Positions 32,228 to 40,966 are shown, counted from the stretch's first letter. The stretch: DNA of 44,799 nt from Synergistota bacterium (GCA_023450745.1 JAEXGR010000015.1:1-44799), one strand, 5' to 3'. Notes: generated by a model not told the origin, from the sequence alone. Program-made: numbers and translations.

Positions 32228-33130
32228 TCATTTAGCGCTCCGCACAGAAGCGCAGGCCACGGAGACCATGATCACGGCGCAGCCGAGCAGTTCGTTCGCC
32301 GTGGGATAAAGGCCGAGAGCGAAGGGAGTTATGCAGAGCGCGAAAACCAGCTCAAGAGTGCAGATAAGGCTTACCAGTGAAGCGGGGATAAATTTCAGCG
32401 CGTTGAACATAAAACCGAAACCAAGAAGCCCCGCCCCCAGCGCTGAATACTGCATCAGCGCGAAGACCGCGCCGTTGATCGCCTTGAGGTCCGCCCAGCC
32501 CATCAGCGCCGATTTTCCGACGATAAGCATCGCGCCGCCGAATAGGTGAATGTAAAAGAGCTGGATCAGCGGGTCGGTCGCGCCGCCCTTGAGGATGCGC
32601 CGCGAAACAAGCGTCTGCCCCGAGAGGCCGATCACCGAGGCCACGGCCCACAGCAGCCCGGCTGGCGAGACGGAGTTCATCCTTCCCCCCGCGCCCATGA
32701 AGCCGACATAGAGACCAACGATGATCATCAAGCCCGCGGCAACCTGAAGCAGGGGCGGCTTTTCGCGGGTTATGAAGTATGACCCGGCCATCGTCGCCAG
32801 CGGGAAGGTGTAATGGATCATCAGCGCCTGGGGAACGGTAAGATAGGCGCAGGACATCATAAAGCCGCAGGCGTTCATGACGACGGTCAAAAAGCCAAGC
32901 AGCAGATATGTGCGCATCAGGCGGCGCTCTATTCTATACCAGCCCGCGCCCAGGCTGCTGCGAAGCCACGCGGCCATCAGAATTACGACAAGCAGGGCAC
33001 GATAGCACATTACAGAAGCCATGCTGACCCCCTGGGAACCGACAAATTTCGCAAGCGGGCTCATGCCGCCCCAGAGAAGGGCTGTGCCAAGGGCCATTGC
33101 CACGCCGCGTGTGTAGTTGCTCGTTGCCAT
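32228..33130 (-). CDS. EamA/DMT-family transporter
   Basis: A 300-residue drug/metabolite transporter with ten predicted membrane segments in two EamA repeats. First repeat: GVAMALGTALLWGGMSPLAKFV then SYFITREKPPLLQVAAGLMIIVGL; second repeat starts near GLLWAVASVIGLSGQTLVSRRIL and ends GLYPTANELLGCAVIMVSVAC. Such carriers export amino acids or other metabolites; the substrate is unknown. GAGGT lies nine bases before the ATG. It is apparently monocistronic, lying between the decayed region and the terminator of the TTT cluster. Confidence 0.85.
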   Translation of the reverse strand: MATSNYTRGVAMALGTALLWGGMSPLAKFVGSQGVSMASVMCYRALLVVILMAAWLRSSLGAGWYRIERRLMRTYLLLGFLTVVMNACGFMMSCAYLTVPQALMIHYTFPLATMAGSYFITREKPPLLQVAAGLMIIVGLYVGFMGAGGRMNSVSPAGLLWAVASVIGLSGQTLVSRRILKGGATDPLIQLFYIHLFGGAMLIVGKSALMGWADLKAINGAVFALMQYSALGAGLLGFGFMFNALKFIPASLVSLICTLELVFALCITPFALGLYPTANELLGCAVIMVSVACASVRSAK

Positions 33131-33284
33131 AAAACATTACCTCTTTATCATTAACTTGAACACAATAATATCACTCTATCCATATTCTTCCCAGTGAAAG
33201 AATAAGAAAACATTGTGTCTCGTATTATACTGGCATGTAATTTATAAGAAATACTTTTAAATATGTATCAGAGAAAACTTTATA

Positions 33285-33325
33285 GAAAAAACTCCTAAAT
33301 TAATATTTTCATATCAACTTAGGAG
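33285..33325 (-). terminator. Terminator of the TTT/tautomerase operon
   Basis: On the minus strand CTCCTAAGTTGATA and TATTAATTTAGGAG form a 14-position stem with two mismatches and a six-base loop, followed by TTTTTT (33291-33286). It lies 48 bp after the tautomerase stop codon. Confidence 0.8.
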
Positions 33326-33372
33326 CCCCGTACTTTTGTTATATTCCATATAATTAGCTGATTTTCTAAAAA

Positions 33373-33774
33373 TTATCTATCCACCGCTAGAAGTCCACCA
33401 ATCGAGTTATGAATCCTATTCATTTCACTGATTATTATTTGAATTCTTGCCGGATCAACATTGAAATTTTTAGCGATATCTTCTGTTACGCCTTTTGCTA
33501 TTTGCCTTTTTTGGTTCAATGATCGCCCCTCAAAAAGCTGGAATTGAACGATCAGCCAAGGTCTCTCTTCCAAAGGCAGTGTATTCTCGTCAACTTCACT
33601 CATAAGCTTACCGCACAACGCCCGGTTTTCGCGTGGCAATTCATAAAATTGTATTTGGACATTAAACGGTTTCACTTCGGCAGCCTCGCAAACAGTTTTC
33701 GTAATATCGCGCACGAGAACCTTTTTCTGTTCCAACGTATGCTGTTCATACGTCTGAATATATATTTGTGGCAT
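33373..33774 (-). CDS. Fused two-domain tautomerase-superfamily protein (4-OT/cis-CaaD-like)
   Basis: A 133-residue protein made of two consecutive 4-oxalocrotonate-tautomerase-like beta-alpha-beta units (about 1-62 and 72-133), each with a strand, a KK/QKR-containing helix and a DITK or GVTED segment. The N-terminal proline (M-P-Q-I-Y), the general base of this superfamily after Met removal, is present in the first unit only. Family members of this fused length include cis-3-chloroacrylic acid dehalogenase and malonate semialdehyde decarboxylase relatives. The ATG at 33774 is chosen because AAGGAG is seven bases upstream and it exposes Pro-1. It is the last gene of the TTT cluster and may tautomerise or hydrate an unsaturated acid imported by it. 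Confidence 0.78.
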   Translation of the reverse strand: MPQIYIQTYEQHTLEQKKVLVRDITKTVCEAAEVKPFNVQIQFYELPRENRALCGKLMSEVDENTLPLEERPWLIVQFQLFEGRSLNQKRQIAKGVTEDIAKNFNVDPARIQIIISEMNRIHNSIGGLLAVDR

Positions 33775-33848
33775 TTCAAATCTCCTTTTTTGTTCTATTA
33801 TGTTGTACCCAAATTTCAGATACCTAATAGTCTTTATGCGCAATCTTT

Positions 33849-35354
33849 TTAGGCGGTTTTCTCCGCTTCAAATGACTTTTTGCGCCATTCCCTATAAACA
33901 TTGCTGTTTGTAAGCAACAAGAAGCACATTAGCAGAAATAGACATATTGATATCGGGCTTTTGAATACGCTTGCGGCTAGTCCTCCTATCGAACCATTGA
34001 GCATTATTCCTCGCAGAAAGTTCGTTTCAAGGAGACGACAAAGGATAACCCCCAGTACCATTGGACCAATAGGATAGTCAAAGCGTTTCATAAAATAGCC
34101 TGCGACTCCGAATCCCAGCATCCAGTAAATATCGTATAGGCTGTTGTTTATCGCATAGGCACCTATAATTGAAAGAACCAAGATTATTGGCATGAGCACG
34201 GGTTTCGGAATTTCAACAACTTTAGTAAAAAGTTTAATGCCTGTTAAACCAAATACAAGCATAAAAAATGCTGAAAACCACAAGCAGCTCACGATAAGGT
34301 TGAACATCACGGGGGATTCTGTCATTAAATTTGGCCCTGGGCGCAAGCCATGTACAGTCAGAGCCCCAATCAGTACCGCCGTCACCGCGTCCCCCGGGAT
34401 GCCAAGGGTCAGCATCGGGATAAAGGCACCGCCAATTGCTGCATTGTTGGCTGTTTCAGGCGCAACGATCCCTTCTATCGCGCCCTCACCGAACGGAACT
34501 TCCGGATTTTTCACCGTACGTTTAGCTTGATCGTACGTCAAAAGCGCCGCGATATCGCCGCCAGCGCCAGGAAGGGCGCCTACCAGAACACCGACCACAG
34601 CAGAACGTAACGTAAGCGGAAGATACCTTATCGCTTCTTTCCAAGACGGGATAATTTTGTCTATTTTTTGTTTAATCGGTTCAACATGTAATTCCGTTAT
34701 CTGAACCATCGCCTCAGCCGCACCGAACAATCCTATCAGTGCCACGATATAATTTACTCCAGCATTGAGATAGACATTGCCAAATGTAAAACGATTCACG
34801 GCTGTCAATGGATCCATCCCTATTGTCCCAAGAAAAACACCCGCGCTTGCAGCGATAACGCCTCTTGCCAACGATTTACATCCTAAGCTACCGACCATCA
34901 TCATCCCCATAAAAGCAAGCATCATATAGTCGACCGAAGAGAATTTCATCGCAAAACTGGACACCAGTGGCGCACCAAACATTAAGACCAGTATACCAAA
35001 TATTGTTCCTATGAAGCTCTGAGACGTGGCAACCCCCATTGCTTTGCCAGCAAGTCCCTTTTTTGCCAGCGGATAACCATCAAAACCGGTGGCGACAGCA
35101 GCGGGAGCTCCAGGTATGTTAAGAAGTATCGCCGAGCGAGAACCTCCATAAACAGCTCCTACAAACACACCTACCATCATTGCAATCGCGCTGTTCGTCT
35201 CCCATCCAAAAGTAAGCGATACAAGGAGGGAAACAGCCATCGTACCTGAAAGCCCGGGGATGGCACCGACATAGATACCGACAAATGTTCCTGCGGCGAC
35301 AAGTACTATTAGCATTGGATTGTAAAATGGTATCAGCAGATATTCCAGATTCAC
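33849..35354 (-). CDS. tctA: Tripartite tricarboxylate transporter, large permease TctA
   Basis: A 501-residue membrane protein with about 11 to 12 segments. TctA marks are visible: GAIPGLSGTMAVSLLVSLTFG near the start, GGSRSAILLNIPGAPAAVATGFDGYPLAKKG, and in the second half GALPGAGGDIAALLTYDQAKRT and PMLTLGIPGDAVTAVLIGAL. It is the large membrane subunit of a TTT carrier importing a carboxylate. It lies 15 bp after tctB and 74 bp before the tautomerase gene on the same strand. Confidence 0.93.
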   Translation of the reverse strand: MNLEYLLIPFYNPMLIVLVAAGTFVGIYVGAIPGLSGTMAVSLLVSLTFGWETNSAIAMMVGVFVGAVYGGSRSAILLNIPGAPAAVATGFDGYPLAKKGLAGKAMGVATSQSFIGTIFGILVLMFGAPLVSSFAMKFSSVDYMMLAFMGMMMVGSLGCKSLARGVIAASAGVFLGTIGMDPLTAVNRFTFGNVYLNAGVNYIVALIGLFGAAEAMVQITELHVEPIKQKIDKIIPSWKEAIRYLPLTLRSAVVGVLVGALPGAGGDIAALLTYDQAKRTVKNPEVPFGEGAIEGIVAPETANNAAIGGAFIPMLTLGIPGDAVTAVLIGALTVHGLRPGPNLMTESPVMFNLIVSCLWFSAFFMLVFGLTGIKLFTKVVEIPKPVLMPIILVLSIIGAYAINNSLYDIYWMLGFGVAGYFMKRFDYPIGPMVLGVILCRLLETNFLRGIMLNGSIGGLAASVFKSPISICLFLLMCFLLLTNSNVYREWRKKSFEAEKTA

Positions 35355-35369
35355 AAAATCACTTCCCTT

Positions 35370-35879
35370 CTAAGGCATCACAACGCTAAACAGCATTCCA
35401 AATACAACAGCGATAAATATCATGGTAAGACCTGTCCAGACGGCGTTTTTCAAATAATTACGTCTTGAAAGCAGGGACATGAGTCCCCACAAAAATAGCG
35501 ATGTAACAATATAGAATGGAACATGGAAAGACAACATCGCACAATAGAGGACTATAAAAACCAACGCTGTAATTATCGCGCTCGGGAAGAGATAGTCTTT
35601 TAGTATCTTCTTTTTCTGTTCAAAGTTCAAACTTCTTATATTGAGCAGGGTTTTTTTCTTTACGTTACCAATTATCGATCCAAAGAGCAATAAGGCAGGG
35701 AGCCCGCTTGCCAACATTGGCAATACTGCAGGACCGCTTATTCCAGGGTGTTCTTTCAACAACAATATGGATTGATAAAACATGAAAGAACAGGTTACAA
35801 ACAAAAACAGAGTAAAAACCTTTTCACCTGGCTGCAAATCAGTTTTCACATCTTTGTCGATCAAATTTTCACTTGGCAT
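35370..35879 (-). CDS. tctB: Tripartite tricarboxylate transporter, small permease TctB
   Basis: A 169-residue membrane protein with four predicted segments (VFTLFLFVTCSFMFYQS, LPMLASGLPALLLFGSI, a pair around SAIITALVFIVLYCAML, and TGLTMIFIAVVFGMLF), typical of TctB, which is poorly conserved in sequence. Assignment relies on size, topology and position between tctC and tctA. The ATG at 35879 is preferred over a GTG four codons earlier, because AAGGTGG, the ribosome site, overlaps that GTG. Confidence 0.85.
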   Translation of the reverse strand: MPSENLIDKDVKTDLQPGEKVFTLFLFVTCSFMFYQSILLLKEHPGISGPAVLPMLASGLPALLLFGSIIGNVKKKTLLNIRSLNFEQKKKILKDYLFPSAIITALVFIVLYCAMLSFHVPFYIVTSLFLWGLMSLLSRRNYLKNAVWTGLTMIFIAVVFGMLFSVVMP

Positions 35880-36015
35880 TTTGGATACCACCTTCGCGTT
35901 TGTATATTTGATTACGTACGGAATTCCTATTTATTAAGGGTAAGGTCGATTTGAAAATATAGGAGCTGTTGTGAAATATACCGCGACAGCCCCCGTCAAA
36001 AAACACTTTAGTGTC
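35880..36015 (-). other. tctC-tctB gap with small stem-loops
   Basis: On the minus strand, right after the tctC stop, ACACTAAAGTGT is followed by TTTTTT, a weak attenuator-like stem; then GCTGT and ACAGC flank a 16-base loop. Partial termination here would favour binding protein over permease expression, as is common for such operons. Confidence 0.4.
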
Positions 36016-36999
36016 TTATTTTACGCTTATTGCACCGCTACTTTCAAGTATTTCAATAGTCCTTGTGCGCCAATGTGTAATATACTCATTCGCTTCGCCC
36101 CCCGTAGTTCCAATCGGGTTAATGCTGTAATGGGCAAGCAGTTCCTGATATTTCTGGTTATTGAATGCTTTTTTGAAAGCATCTCCCAGCTTGCTGACGA
36201 CAGCGACATCTGTCCCATTTTTGGCGAATACCCCATAGAAGGCACCGCCCCACGGTAGGTATTTGCTAAAGCCGGGATATTCTTTAGTGATGACAGGCAC
36301 GGCTGGCATGGATGAAACCTGCTTATCGGCAATCACGGCTAAGAAGTCAATCTGTTTCGCTTTATAGGCTTCAAGTCCGGACTGTATCTTACAGGATGAT
36401 AGGTCACATTCACCATTGAGAACCGCCGTCCTAGCCGCTGCGTCACTGTCATAGGGTATCTGTGTGAATTTGGCACCGGTAATTACAGACAGATACGCAT
36501 CGACCATCCAATGTGTGCTCCCTTTACCAGCCGTGGCAAATTTAACTTTCCCAGGATTTGCTTTCGCGTCGTTGACAACGTCCGTCAGCGTCTTATACTT
36601 TGAGCCGCTTTTGACAATAATACCAATTGTTTCGTCTCCAACAAGGAATATCGGGACAAAATCCTTGTACGTCAGTTTCGATATTTTTAGCGTATCGTAA
36701 AGAGCAGGGTTCTCGGCTCCAATAAGCAAAGTGTAGCCATCGGCGGCCTTGTCATATACAAACTGCGTTGCAATCGAGCCAGTTCCTCCCGTCATATTTT
36801 GCATGATAAGGCTTCTCCCAAGTTCTTTTTCCGCCAAAGTGCACAGTGGGCGCATTATGTTATCCGTTCCCCCGCCTGCCCCCCATTGGATTACACATGT
36901 AATGTTCTTTGTCGGATAATCCGCTGCCATAACCTGAGCCGTCCCTAAACATACTACTGACATCAATACGATAATGACCATTACCGCTAACTTCTTCAT
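36016..36999 (-). CDS. tctC: Tripartite tricarboxylate transporter substrate-binding protein TctC
   Basis: A 327-residue periplasmic binding protein of the Bug/TctC family with a signal peptide (1-25, cleavage after VMAA or nearby). Family marks are YPTKNITCVIQWGAGGGTDNIMRPL at the start of the mature protein, of which WGAGGGTDN is the core, and ATAGKGSTHW and EYPGFSKYLPWGG further on. It binds a carboxylate and delivers it to TctAB. GGGGGT is six bases before the ATG. Substrate not predictable; the neighbouring dehydrogenase, VOC and tautomerase genes suggest a hydroxy- or unsaturated acid. Confidence 0.92.
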   Translation of the reverse strand: MKKLAVMVIIVLMSVVCLGTAQVMAADYPTKNITCVIQWGAGGGTDNIMRPLCTLAEKELGRSLIMQNMTGGTGSIATQFVYDKAADGYTLLIGAENPALYDTLKISKLTYKDFVPIFLVGDETIGIIVKSGSKYKTLTDVVNDAKANPGKVKFATAGKGSTHWMVDAYLSVITGAKFTQIPYDSDAAARTAVLNGECDLSSCKIQSGLEAYKAKQIDFLAVIADKQVSSMPAVPVITKEYPGFSKYLPWGGAFYGVFAKNGTDVAVVSKLGDAFKKAFNNQKYQELLAHYSINPIGTTGGEANEYITHWRTRTIEILESSGAISVK

Positions 37000-37087
37000 A
37001 CAAATACCCCCTATTTGCGAAAATCAGCCTCTTTAAGCATCACAAACCCTAAAACACCGACAAACCTTTTGAGATAAAGCGTATTTT

Positions 37088-37882
37088 CTAATCTATATGC
37101 ATTCCCCCCTCAATAAATACCGTCTGACCTGTCACATAAGATGCCAGAGGTGAGGCCAGATATAGTACCAACGCCGCCACATCCTGGGCGTCGGCAAAAC
37201 GGTTCATCGGTATCCTGCTTATGATCCTCGAATACGTCTCTTCATCCGCTAACAGTCTCTCCGTCAGCTGTGTTTTAACGTAACCAGGCGCAATCCCGTT
37301 TACGTTTATCCCATATTCGGCCCATTCATGGGCCAGTACCTTCGTCATCATGCGCATTCCCCCCTTTGAGCAGGCATAAAGCGCCAAATTCTTATGCCCT
37401 CTCTCACAAGAGTCGGAAATAGTATTGATGATTTTACCAGGCTTGTTATCAATCATATGTTTTCCGACGGCCTGGGCGGCGAAGAAGGCAGACTTTAAGT
37501 TAATGGTCATTACCTTGTCCCAGTCATCCGGAGTACATTCGAGCGCAGGTTTTCTGATGTTAATGCCAGCATGGTTGCAGAAGATATCGATATTCCCCAG
37601 CACCTCCACCGCAGAGGATACCATATGAAGCACCTCGTTCAAGTCGAGCAAGTTTACCTTTAGAAAAGCCGCGTGTCCACCATTTTTTTCACAATCGGCA
37701 ATTACATCGGCACTGCCATTTTCAATAATATCCGCTATTACCACGTTTGCTCCGCAAGCGGCAAAGGCTCTGGCAAATTCGGCTCCCATAGTCCCCGTGC
37801 CGCCAGTTATCAGAACATTCTTGTTTGTGTAGTTGAAAATTTCTTTATAATTAACCCGATTCTCGATAAATTCGCCGTCCAT
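37088..37882 (-). CDS. Short-chain dehydrogenase/reductase (SDR)
   Basis: A 264-residue classical SDR. Seen are the cofactor motif TGGTGTMG (26-33), the acidic residue D51 in VVIADI suggesting NAD(H) preference, NHAG (103-106), the catalytic serine in NTISDS (S156 or S158), Y169xxxK173 in YACSK, and the C-terminal PLASYVTGQTVFIEGG typical of gluconate or ribitol 5-type dehydrogenases. It likely oxidises a hydroxyl of the substrate brought by the TTT carrier. The start at 37882 is chosen for AAAGGGGA eight bases upstream; the longer frame to 37963 overlaps the VOC gene. Confidence 0.85.
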   Translation of the reverse strand: MDGEFIENRVNYKEIFNYTNKNVLITGGTGTMGAEFARAFAACGANVVIADIIENGSADVIADCEKNGGHAAFLKVNLLDLNEVLHMVSSAVEVLGNIDIFCNHAGINIRKPALECTPDDWDKVMTINLKSAFFAAQAVGKHMIDNKPGKIINTISDSCERGHKNLALYACSKGGMRMMTKVLAHEWAEYGINVNGIAPGYVKTQLTERLLADEETYSRIISRIPMNRFADAQDVAALVLYLASPLASYVTGQTVFIEGGMHID

Positions 37883-37935
37883 AACACGCATCCCCTTTAT
37901 AATTTCATGCATGGTATTTACAAAAACACTGACAG

Positions 37936-38331
37936 TTACTTTCCAGTTCCAGCATTCTGGCAAACTTCTATCAGTTCGCCGTCTGGACCTCTGAAAAAGA
38001 AAATGTATGAATTGTCCCCTATCTGCTTCGGTTTATCCAGCGAGAACGGGTATGCGCCTTCTTTGAATTCAACGCCATGAGCGGACAAGTTGTTTATTGA
38101 CGCAGAAATATCATCTGTAAGAAAGGCAAGATGGACTTGTTCAGAGGCGCAAGGCGCCACTCCGCCCTTATTAACCAGCTCTATCAGCGTATCGCCGGCA
38201 GAGAGGAAGGTACACCTCGCGTTTGGCGTTACAACATCGCTAATTAGTGAACACCTCATTACTTCCGTATAAAATTTTACTGACCTGTCGGTGTTTGTAA
38301 CCCTTATTCCAACATGAACGTGCTTAAACAT
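37936..38331 (-). CDS. VOC-family protein (glyoxalase/lactoylglutathione lyase-like)
   Basis: A 131-residue vicinal-oxygen-chelate fold protein. It has the paired motif seen in glyoxalase I-like enzymes: FKHVHVGIRVTNTDRSVKFYTEV is represented here by HVGIRV..DRSVKFY, then VHLAFLTDD and, at the end, FFRGPDGELIEVCQ, supplying the usual His/Glu metal ligands. Reaction unknown: isomerase, epimerase and lyase members share these traits. It is first in the minus-strand cluster, with AGAGGT five bases before the ATG, and diverges from the LysR gene across a regulatory region. Confidence 0.82.
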   Translation of the reverse strand: MFKHVHVGIRVTNTDRSVKFYTEVMRCSLISDVVTPNARCTFLSAGDTLIELVNKGGVAPCASEQVHLAFLTDDISASINNLSAHGVEFKEGAYPFSLDKPKQIGDNSYIFFFRGPDGELIEVCQNAGTGK

Positions 38332-38406
38332 AATTTACCTCTTTTCACAATACAGAAATATTATTCCAAATATTTTAAATTTTATTGGTGACGTTTGATA
38401 TTTATG

Positions 38407-38434
38407 ATTATATAAGTTACAAGATTTAGAACAA
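38407..38434 (-). promoter_or_regulatory. Promoter of the VOC-SDR-TctCBA-tautomerase operon
   Basis: Minus strand: TTGTTC (38434-38429), 16-bp spacer, TATAAT (38412-38407), about 75 bp before the VOC start codon. The spacer includes a copy of the AACTTAT half-site found in the LysR palindrome. Confidence 0.5.
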
Positions 38435-38452
38435 TCATTTATTACTTTTATA

Positions 38453-38480
38453 TTGATAAGTTTAACTTATATATTATAAT
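38453..38480 (+). promoter_or_regulatory. lysR promoter overlapped by a perfect palindrome
   Basis: TTGATA (38453-38458), 16-bp spacer and TATAAT (38475-38480) make a good plus-strand promoter. ATAAGTTTAACTTAT (38456-38470), a 15-bp perfect dyad fitting the T-N11-A rule of LysR binding sites, covers its -35 box and spacer, which fits autorepression together with activation of the divergent operon. Confidence 0.65.
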
Positions 38481-38509
38481 GGTGTCACTGTGAGGGGAGG
38501 TCGGATCAG

Positions 38510-39412
38510 GTGAACCTTATGCAGTTGTACTATTTCCGCGCTTTGGCAAAGACTGAGCATTATACACATGCTGCGGAAGAGCTTGATATCTCTCAGTCTG
38601 CCCTGAGCCAGTCGATATCTTCGCTTGAAAATGAATTGCAGACATATCTTTTTGAAAAGAAAGGCCGTAATATCGTGCTCACAAAAAACGGCAGATTATT
38701 TTTCAAATATGTGGATTCGGCGCTGAATGAGCTTGATAAAGGTAAAAAAGAACTTAAAAAAATCAATACTCTCGAAGATGGAAAGATCTCACTTGGCTTC
38801 ATCTCGGGTGTGGGGCATTTTGTTCCTGGCCTGATCTCTGATTTTTTAAAGAAGCCTTCACACGTCAACATTTCTTTTACCTGCGCCGAGGGCACGACAG
38901 ACGTCCTGATAAGAAAACTCAAGGACGAATATTATGACATGATAATGTGTTCAAAAAATGAAGATGAGCAGAACATCGACTTTGTCCCAATTATTGAGGG
39001 ACAACTTGTGGTACTTGTTCCGGAGGCACATCCGCTCGTACACAAAAAAAAGTTATATCTTAACGAGATTTCTACTTTACCTTTTATTATACATACATCA
39101 GATTGCGGAATGAGAACGCTGACAGACGAGCTTTTCGCACGTTTGGGTGTAAAGCCCAAAATAGTAATGGAGGCTCAAGAAGATATGCTGATCGCTGAAC
39201 TCGTAGAATCAAATCACGGAATAGCACTGATAACCGATATGCCAGAAATCAAAAAATTCCGCATAAAAATTATTCCGCTGGCTGATCCCGACGCTCACAG
39301 GTTCATTTATCTGGCGTCGCTGAAAAACCATCATCTATCGCCGGCGGCCAGGGCCTTTAAGACGTTTTTGTTGGATAGGCACGAGGTCACGCCACTTACG
39401 GCAATGAAATGA
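38510..39412 (+). CDS. LysR-family transcriptional regulator
   Basis: A 300-residue LysR regulator. The N-terminal HTH (about 3-60) contains MQLYYFRALAKTEHYTHAAEEL, shown by its core, followed by LDISQSALSQSISSLENEL; the rest is the two-lobed effector-binding domain, with ISLGFISGVGHFVPGLI at the start of lobe 1. The GTG at 38510 follows GGGAGG by nine bases; an ATG three codons later is possible. It diverges from the VOC/SDR/TctCBA/tautomerase operon, and such divergent LysR genes usually activate the neighbour when the substrate is present. Confidence 0.9.
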   Translation: MNLMQLYYFRALAKTEHYTHAAEELDISQSALSQSISSLENELQTYLFEKKGRNIVLTKNGRLFFKYVDSALNELDKGKKELKKINTLEDGKISLGFISGVGHFVPGLISDFLKKPSHVNISFTCAEGTTDVLIRKLKDEYYDMIMCSKNEDEQNIDFVPIIEGQLVVLVPEAHPLVHKKKLYLNEISTLPFIIHTSDCGMRTLTDELFARLGVKPKIVMEAQEDMLIAELVESNHGIALITDMPEIKKFRIKIIPLADPDAHRFIYLASLKNHHLSPAARAFKTFLLDRHEVTPLTAMK

Positions 39413-39424
39413 GTAAAATAATGA

Positions 39425-39460
39425 CGGCCTCTTTTCTCTCCCCGAGGCCGCCTCATTTTT
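39425..39460. terminator. Bidirectional terminator between lysR and the aldehyde dehydrogenase gene
   Basis: CGGCCTC (39425-39431) pairs with GAGGCCG (39444-39450); ATTTTT follows on the plus strand and a weaker T-rich tract on the minus strand. The two genes converge here. Confidence 0.65.
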
Positions 39461-39492
39461 ATGTGTAACTCTGTCTTTCGATAATATTTGAT

Positions 39493-40932
39493 TTAGAACC
39501 TAATCACTTCGCCCTGTTCCCTCGTCACCGCGCCGTCAAAGAATTCCCCAAAGAGGACGTCCTCGGCGGGCTGGTCCTTCATGATCGGACGCGCGACCCA
39601 GGTGCTGTTCATGTAGTGCTTGAGCGCGATGTTCTCGGATACCTGGTTGCCGCCCCAGGTGCCGCAGCCCATGCTCGAGGTCATCGGCATGCCGTTTTCG
39701 GCGGAACCGGCGTTGGCCTTTGACTGAGGCTGGCGTACCATCACGCGGGTGACGGGGGCGCGCAGCGCGAGGCGCTGGATGTGTTCCTCGTCAAAGCTGT
39801 AGATGCCGCAGGAGTGCCCACGGCCCCCGACCTTGTATATCTCGTCCATCATCTTGAGCGCGTTCTCAAACTCGCCCTCGTACTTATAGATGGTGAGCAG
39901 GGTGGTGAGCTTCTCACCGGAGAACTTGAACTCTTTACCAATGCCTTCGCTGTGAACCATAACGAATTTGCGATCCGCAGGGATTTCGAAGCCGGCCTTG
40001 CGGCAGAGCTCCTGCGGCGAGACGGCGACGGTGGCGACGATGCGGTGTCCCTCTTCGTCCCACATCGCCTTCTTAAGTAGGGCGCGCTCCTCGTCGGTCG
40101 CGAGGTAGCCGCCCTCGGCGATGAGGGCCTTGACCGTCTCGTCATAGATGGCGTCGCTGATGATGATATTGCCGTCCGCCGAGCAGCCGGAGCCGAAGTC
40201 GGAGGTCTTGCTGATGCGGGTGTTGCGCGCCGCCTCGGCGGGGATAGCCGTCTCGTCGTAGATCATCGTCGCGTTGCCCGCACCGGAGCAGTAGGCCGGC
40301 TTGCCGGAGCTGTGGGCCGCCTTAGTCATCGCGGGGCCGCCGGTAGCCATGATCAGGTCGCAGCGCTTCATCGTCTCGGCGACGAGATCCATGTTGACCT
40401 CTTCCACACACTGGAGGAAGTCGGGGTTCTCGCCAATGGAGACAAGCGCGTCGCGCATGATCTGCACGACCTTATTGGTGGTCTTCACAGTACGCGGGTG
40501 GGGGGAGAAGACGACGACGTCGCGCGCCTTGAGCGCGTAGATGGCGGTGACGATCGGGGTCAGCTCGGGATTGGTCATTGGAATGAGCGAGGTGATGACG
40601 CCTGCGGGCTTCGCGTAGCGAGTGATGCCCTTTTCGGGAATCGTCTCAATCGCGCCGACGCTCTTCTGGCGCAGCGCGTCGCGCAGCACGCCCAATATCT
40701 TATGGCGCTTGCCGTAGCGCCCGTTGCGGTCTCCAGCTCCCGCTTCGTCCACACCCATCCAGCATATTTCCTGGAAGGTCTTAGGGTTGCCGGCCGCCCA
40801 AGCGACGCAGCGCACCATGCGGTCCACCTGCTCCTGCGTATAATTTTCGATCTGCTTTTCCGCCGCTCTCGCCTTCGCAAATATTTCATCAAGCGCCGCT
40901 AGCTGCTCGGGGGTTATTTCGTGCTTTGCCAT
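39493..40932 (-). CDS. CoA-acylating aldehyde dehydrogenase (EutE/SauS/AdhE-N type)
   Basis: A 479-residue aldehyde dehydrogenase of the acylating type, which turns an aldehyde, CoA and NAD into acyl-CoA. The catalytic cysteine is C250 in SKTSDFGSGCSADG, equivalent to SKTFDNG..C of AdhE and EutE; ITRYAKPAGVITSLIPMTNP (101-122) and GVDEAGAGDRNGRYG are family-typical. Length matches stand-alone acylating enzymes such as sulfoacetaldehyde dehydrogenase SauS (about 478) and excludes bifunctional AdhE. AAGGAG precedes the ATG by about 11 bases. It is a single gene under the shared operator, next to the ThDP/aroD operon, so it may take an aldehyde produced by the ThDP enzyme to its CoA ester. Confidence 0.88.
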   Translation of the reverse strand: MAKHEITPEQLAALDEIFAKARAAEKQIENYTQEQVDRMVRCVAWAAGNPKTFQEICWMGVDEAGAGDRNGRYGKRHKILGVLRDALRQKSVGAIETIPEKGITRYAKPAGVITSLIPMTNPELTPIVTAIYALKARDVVVFSPHPRTVKTTNKVVQIMRDALVSIGENPDFLQCVEEVNMDLVAETMKRCDLIMATGGPAMTKAAHSSGKPAYCSGAGNATMIYDETAIPAEAARNTRISKTSDFGSGCSADGNIIISDAIYDETVKALIAEGGYLATDEERALLKKAMWDEEGHRIVATVAVSPQELCRKAGFEIPADRKFVMVHSEGIGKEFKFSGEKLTTLLTIYKYEGEFENALKMMDEIYKVGGRGHSCGIYSFDEEHIQRLALRAPVTRVMVRQPQSKANAGSAENGMPMTSSMGCGTWGGNQVSENIALKHYMNSTWVARPIMKDQPAEDVLFGEFFDGAVTREQGEVIRF

Positions 40933-40966
40933 AATATGTACATCTCCTTAAAAAATTTTTATTATT

